Source of the DNA: Epiperipatus broadwayi
Lineage: Eukaryota > Onychophora > Udeonychophora > Euonychophora > Peripatidae
Length of the DNA: 64,000 nucleotides
Direction of reading: 5' to 3'
NCBI GenBank assembly: GCA_028023455.1
Contig: JAQFVV010000958.1
Span: 62,001 to 126,000, forward strand
Part shown: piece by piece, positions 60,045-64,000 of the stretch
Position numbering within the stretch: position 1 is the first letter of the stretch
Layout of the letters: each line of letters opens with the position of its first letter
Notes under the pieces: generated by a model
What the model saw: only the letters and a program-made list of their open reading frames with translations
Databases searched by the model: none
What the model was told of the DNA's origin: nothing
Made by a program: the position numbers and the translations under genes

Positions 60045-63000
60045 AAAATAATAAATATACTAACTAAAGGAAAAATAAAAAATATACTAAGTAACTAAAG
60101 GAAAAATAAAAACATAATAAAAACACAGAATTACTTCTCTATAAAACTGCTTTAATATTGTAATCTAGGAAAGAGATAGATCATAATATAATCTAAATAA
60201 TCTATACTAATCTACTTATACTTATAGGAGAGACTCTTCTTATGGATCACACTAAAGGTATTTTGTGGGCTTTTCTCAGTGACGGTTACAAATATTTTAA
60301 TAAATGGATACTGCAGAGACATCTATTAAGATAAAGGGAAATTTCTTAAGGCAATAATAAAATGTATATCATACAATACATAATTAGAATAAATTAGGAA
60401 GAAGAAAAACTTCACTCTTGCTCATAGGGCACTTTAAAATCTAAATCTCTCTCCATCAAAATATATTCTCTGAGTAAAATTATTTGTATATAAAGGAACA
60501 TCTTGTATGCATCTTCATTTCAAATATCTTAAATAATAACTTATTAGTCACCACATTGAATAATAGCATGATCTAGGCTACTCTACACCTGCAGAGTAAA
60601 ATATAAGGTACCTTTCTAATGGCATATGAAAAATAATCACAAATTTCTTTTGCCACCACCATAATCATAATCTAAACAAATGAATTGATAATTGATGTAA
60701 TACTAATTATAATCTCAGGGTTATTTGTACATTTTAGAAGTTGTACTAGAATATTATGTTGCCAATAAAATGACTGACATCCTGGTAGACCATAGGAGAT
60801 CTATGCTTCTCTTATAAGCTAACACTTCCTAATATCTTGCAACAATAATAATTACCCAAAGAGATATTTAATTTTCTAAACAATTGCATAAATAAAATAT
60901 ACAAAATTTAGAACACTCATAGTCTTTTATTCAGGATATCACTCAAAATAGTAGAAAGAAAGGAATACTTATATTTCTTTCTACTACCCCCATCATCAAC
61001 ACCATTCACATAATCAAAAATGATTATTGTCTCTTTTTAGTTTAAATAGACAAATTAACAGTGTGCAGTTTGGAAAAATAGTCTAAATAATGTTAAGCAA
61101 TATCAAATAAATCTTCATTTATCTTCATGACAAATCTAATTTTTGGAAATTGAAGTCTTCATAAAAAAATATTTTTCACTATTTGTGAGATTTGGATTTG
61201 CAAGAAGTGGTTGTCTGTTTACCAAGATTTCTTTTAAAAAGAGTTGTTAAGATTGTGAACATTGTGAATTCAAGACAAACTGTATATAGAAAAACAGAAA
61301 CTCAATATTTGAATAAATTATTTAATTAAAATATATTCAATGGAGATATTGGTTTGACATTGATTAATTATTCCATTTAACAAAGTTGGGATTAAAGAAA
61401 TAAAAATAAAAATAATAGCTCAAGAAATAGCTGAGCAATATAATTTAATTTAAATATACCCTGGTCAGCTAATAATTAATAATATCCCTTTTTACAGTTT
61501 GAATTACTGTTAATATGAATCATACTCTGACTAGGTTTAAATAAGCAAGAGAGAGAGTGAGTGATAATAATAACTATCAGGTTTAGACAAATAAACTAAG
61601 ATTGCATGGCACTATTTAATTTGTTTTTTTTTTTTAAATAAATAAATTATAAAGCAGGGAATGAATCATTAATCAGAAGTCATGTACACACATATTATAG
61701 TGAGTTACTGTCCACATAACAATACAATATCTAATATTAAATAACTTACAAATCCATCAGCAAAGTGCTCCAGATAGTGAAGACAAATACATTAAAGATG
61801 TGTGTTGCCTATTATGTCATGTCCTAAATAATAAGTATTTAAATTATGAACACATGTTTTGGTTTGCTTATGGCTGGCTGGAATAACACAGTAACACTAT
61901 GCAGACATTGTTACATTTAACCAAGCACTGTAAACAAAGTGCAATCTGAAGAACTAAACTCTCTAATAACTAACTTATCATTGCCATATCATATCTAATA
62001 TACAAATAACCTCATCTTATACAGTTGAAAAACATTCAAGAACATTATGAGGGATAGGTGACACAAGGGCTCCACAGAGCAAAACAATATGAACAAAGTA
62101 TAGTGCCTTCCAATACCTATATCTAAAGCAAAAGAGTATGTGTGGATGCAGTCTCAGCACATAAGAAAAATGGAAAATTCACCAAAATTATGATACTCTC
62201 CTGGGATGCACATACCCTAATAGAATGTGATAAGGATCACTAAAATATAAAGCACTATCAACTGATGGAATAAAACATGTGAACAATGGGAAGAACATCT
62301 CCATTCTGCAAAGCACAATAAGCAAAAATATCAAATAAAGCCTAATATTCTAAGGCATAAACCTCAAGTTGAATGATGACAAATTATCACTGAGAAAGCT
62401 GACTAAAATAATATTCACATTAAAAATTATCAAACAATAAGCAATGTCTGAAAACAACAATTTAATGATTAGTCAAATGACTATAAAAATATTTAAAAAT
62501 AATGGCACACTAAAATTTGGCATCAGATAAAAATACATACATATAAGCAATGTATAATACAAAAATTCATAGAAATAAAGTTGACATAATTTTAAAGTAA
62601 ATGTCAATAATATGAGACTAATAGAATTTAACAGTAAATCATTGTATCACAATAATTATGAGAATTTTCGACTTCTGATAAACCCACTTTGGCTGTTATA
62701 TCAATGAGTGAATGAAACTCATAAATCTTATGAAAACAATAAATAAATGTGAGAGATGAATATCTCTATTACATAAAAGCATTACAAAATTTATCTTAAC
62801 CAGCAAATATCAAATGATATGAAGTTTACCTTATTACATGCAGTGATAAATATTGTTATAACAATAATAAAATAAAGAAAATAATATTAAAAAATATGGT
62901 ATATACATATTTAAAAATATCATAGTTCATTAACAGAACCTTTTCCATAATGAGCAGTCTGTTGAGGGCACAAAGTCCTTTCTCAGTGGGTTGTCAGTGT

Positions 63001-63870
63001 GATGCAGCATGCATACCAAACAAATAATAAACATTTTTATACAGCAAATATAACTTCCAGTCATGCATAAAAAATAACATATTAATACAGTTCTTAATTC
63101 TAAATTAAATACTAGATTTGAAATTTAAAGAAATTGGTCAATGTAAAATAGCGATCTGGAGTATATTCATTTTTGCTCTGTTAAAATTTTTGGAGTCTGC
63201 CATTGAAATAGATAATATATTTTTACTTCTTTCCTTTTTTTAAAAAAGGACATTCAAAAGTAAGCTTAAATTAGGTTAATAATAAAAGTCATTTCCAGAT
63301 ATTAAGTTTTAGCAATTTTCCTTTTTGGAAAACATTATTAAATTTAATAGTCTTCAAATATTACAACACATATCAAATGTCCATTATAAATTATTTCTGC
63401 AAACTATTTTTTCTATTTATAGACAAACATATTTCATAGTTCCCTCAATTCACTTCCATTTAAAGTATTTTAGAATAAAATATGGAGAGAATGAAGCCTA
63501 TTAAAGTTATCATGGATATTTTTTTTTATTTAAATTTTGTCAAATTCGACTTTCTCACAAATATTCTTCTAAGTGGCACAAATTCAGAGATAGTTAATGT
63601 ACTTAAATAATAATTCCTCCTGTGTTAAAAATTGACAGGTTATTTTATAATTATACAGTTCATTTTTAGTGAGCATTTAGAATTCCTATATTTTATTCTT
63701 TACCGCATTTCATAATAAGTAGTGACCTATTCTTAACTTAAAGTTTAAACAGTCTAACTTCTTTAACTTCACATTTTAATTTCCTTCTTTTAAAAATAAT
63801 TGAATAGTAATGAAGAATAAATTAGTACAATGGTCTGAACAATTACCTCCCTCGAAAAAGTGACCCCTGT
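60045..63870. other. AT-rich intron, nothing recognised
   Basis: Nearly 4 kb with no supported exon. A (TA)n run at 60026-60043 precedes it. I see neither further EGF/CCP exons nor repeats shared with the rest of the window, though a short upstream exon could be missed. Confidence 0.45.
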
Positions 63871-63884
63871 GGTTAAATAGGCTA

Positions 63885-64000
63885 ATCAGTAATCATCAAC
63901 ATCATCAACCATTATCAATCCACTGCAGAATGAAGGTCTCTCCAAGTTCATATCATCTTCTCTAATCTTTAACTTCTTTTCTCCACATAACCCCTGCACA
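63885..64000 (-). mobile_element. RTE-clade LINE, copy 4 (3' end, cut by window end)
   Basis: On the minus strand the last 115 bp match copy 1 positions ~7560-7670: TGCAGGGGTTATGTGGAGAA, ACTTGGAGAGACCTTCATTC and TGCAGTGGATTGATAATGG, then TGATGATGTTGATGAT as the tail. The rest of the copy lies outside the window. Confidence 0.85.

Overview
The window is nuclear DNA from an animal: AT-rich (very roughly three quarters A+T by eye), without operons or bacterial signals, and dense in transposable elements and microsatellites. The only host gene I can support is a large split gene on the minus strand. Eight short exons, spread from about 60.0 kb down to 0.88 kb, each encode exactly one extracellular domain. 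Read 5' to 3' (right to left) they are EGF, Sushi/CCP, EGF, EGF, calcium-binding EGF, EGF, EGF, EGF. Every exon has an AG acceptor, a GT donor and symmetric phase 1-1 boundaries, and the joined frame is open for 349 codons. Introns are about 4.4 to 15.6 kb. Neither the first nor the last exon is in the window. The EGF style (GDPY, GNPF, GSPY before the sixth cysteine) recalls arthropod matrix or cell-surface proteins of the dumpy/fibrillin/SVEP1-like kind. With the base composition and intron size this suggests an arthropod, possibly a chelicerate; this is inference and of low confidence.

The rest is intron filled by mobile elements. From 1 to 11.5 kb there are two LTR-like copies, a TA-flanked MITE, a tRNA-derived SINE, and a roughly 6.5 kb inverted-repeat structure enclosing a nearly full-length RTE-type LINE. 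From 11.6 to 15.8 kb lies a complete non-autonomous LTR retrotransposon: two LTRs of about 1,557 bp, a primer-binding site, a polypurine tract, and only one short coiled-coil ORF inside. From 18 to 33 kb there are LINEs of three families, a third LTR copy, an AGT microsatellite, a palindrome of about 1.2 kb, and an RTE copy with a 5' inversion. From 34 to 49 kb there are LINE and Gypsy remnants, a long (ATCT)n(ACCT)n array, a short retroposon with a clear 18-bp target duplication, and a homopolymer-rich block that may be an assembly artefact. From 50 to 60 kb there are hairpin retroposons, a 979-bp hAT element with perfect 8-bp target duplications, and a decayed ZBED-like hAT transposase. The window ends inside the 3' end of another RTE copy.

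The most unusual system is a family of small hairpin-forming elements at 18.3, 32.8, 50.4 and 55.4 kb, with related units in the 28 kb palindrome. At least three copies are flanked by 12 to 15 bp direct repeats, as in target-primed retroposition. They carry a conserved stem-loop that looks like a hammerhead ribozyme core, with a compensatory base-pair change between copies.
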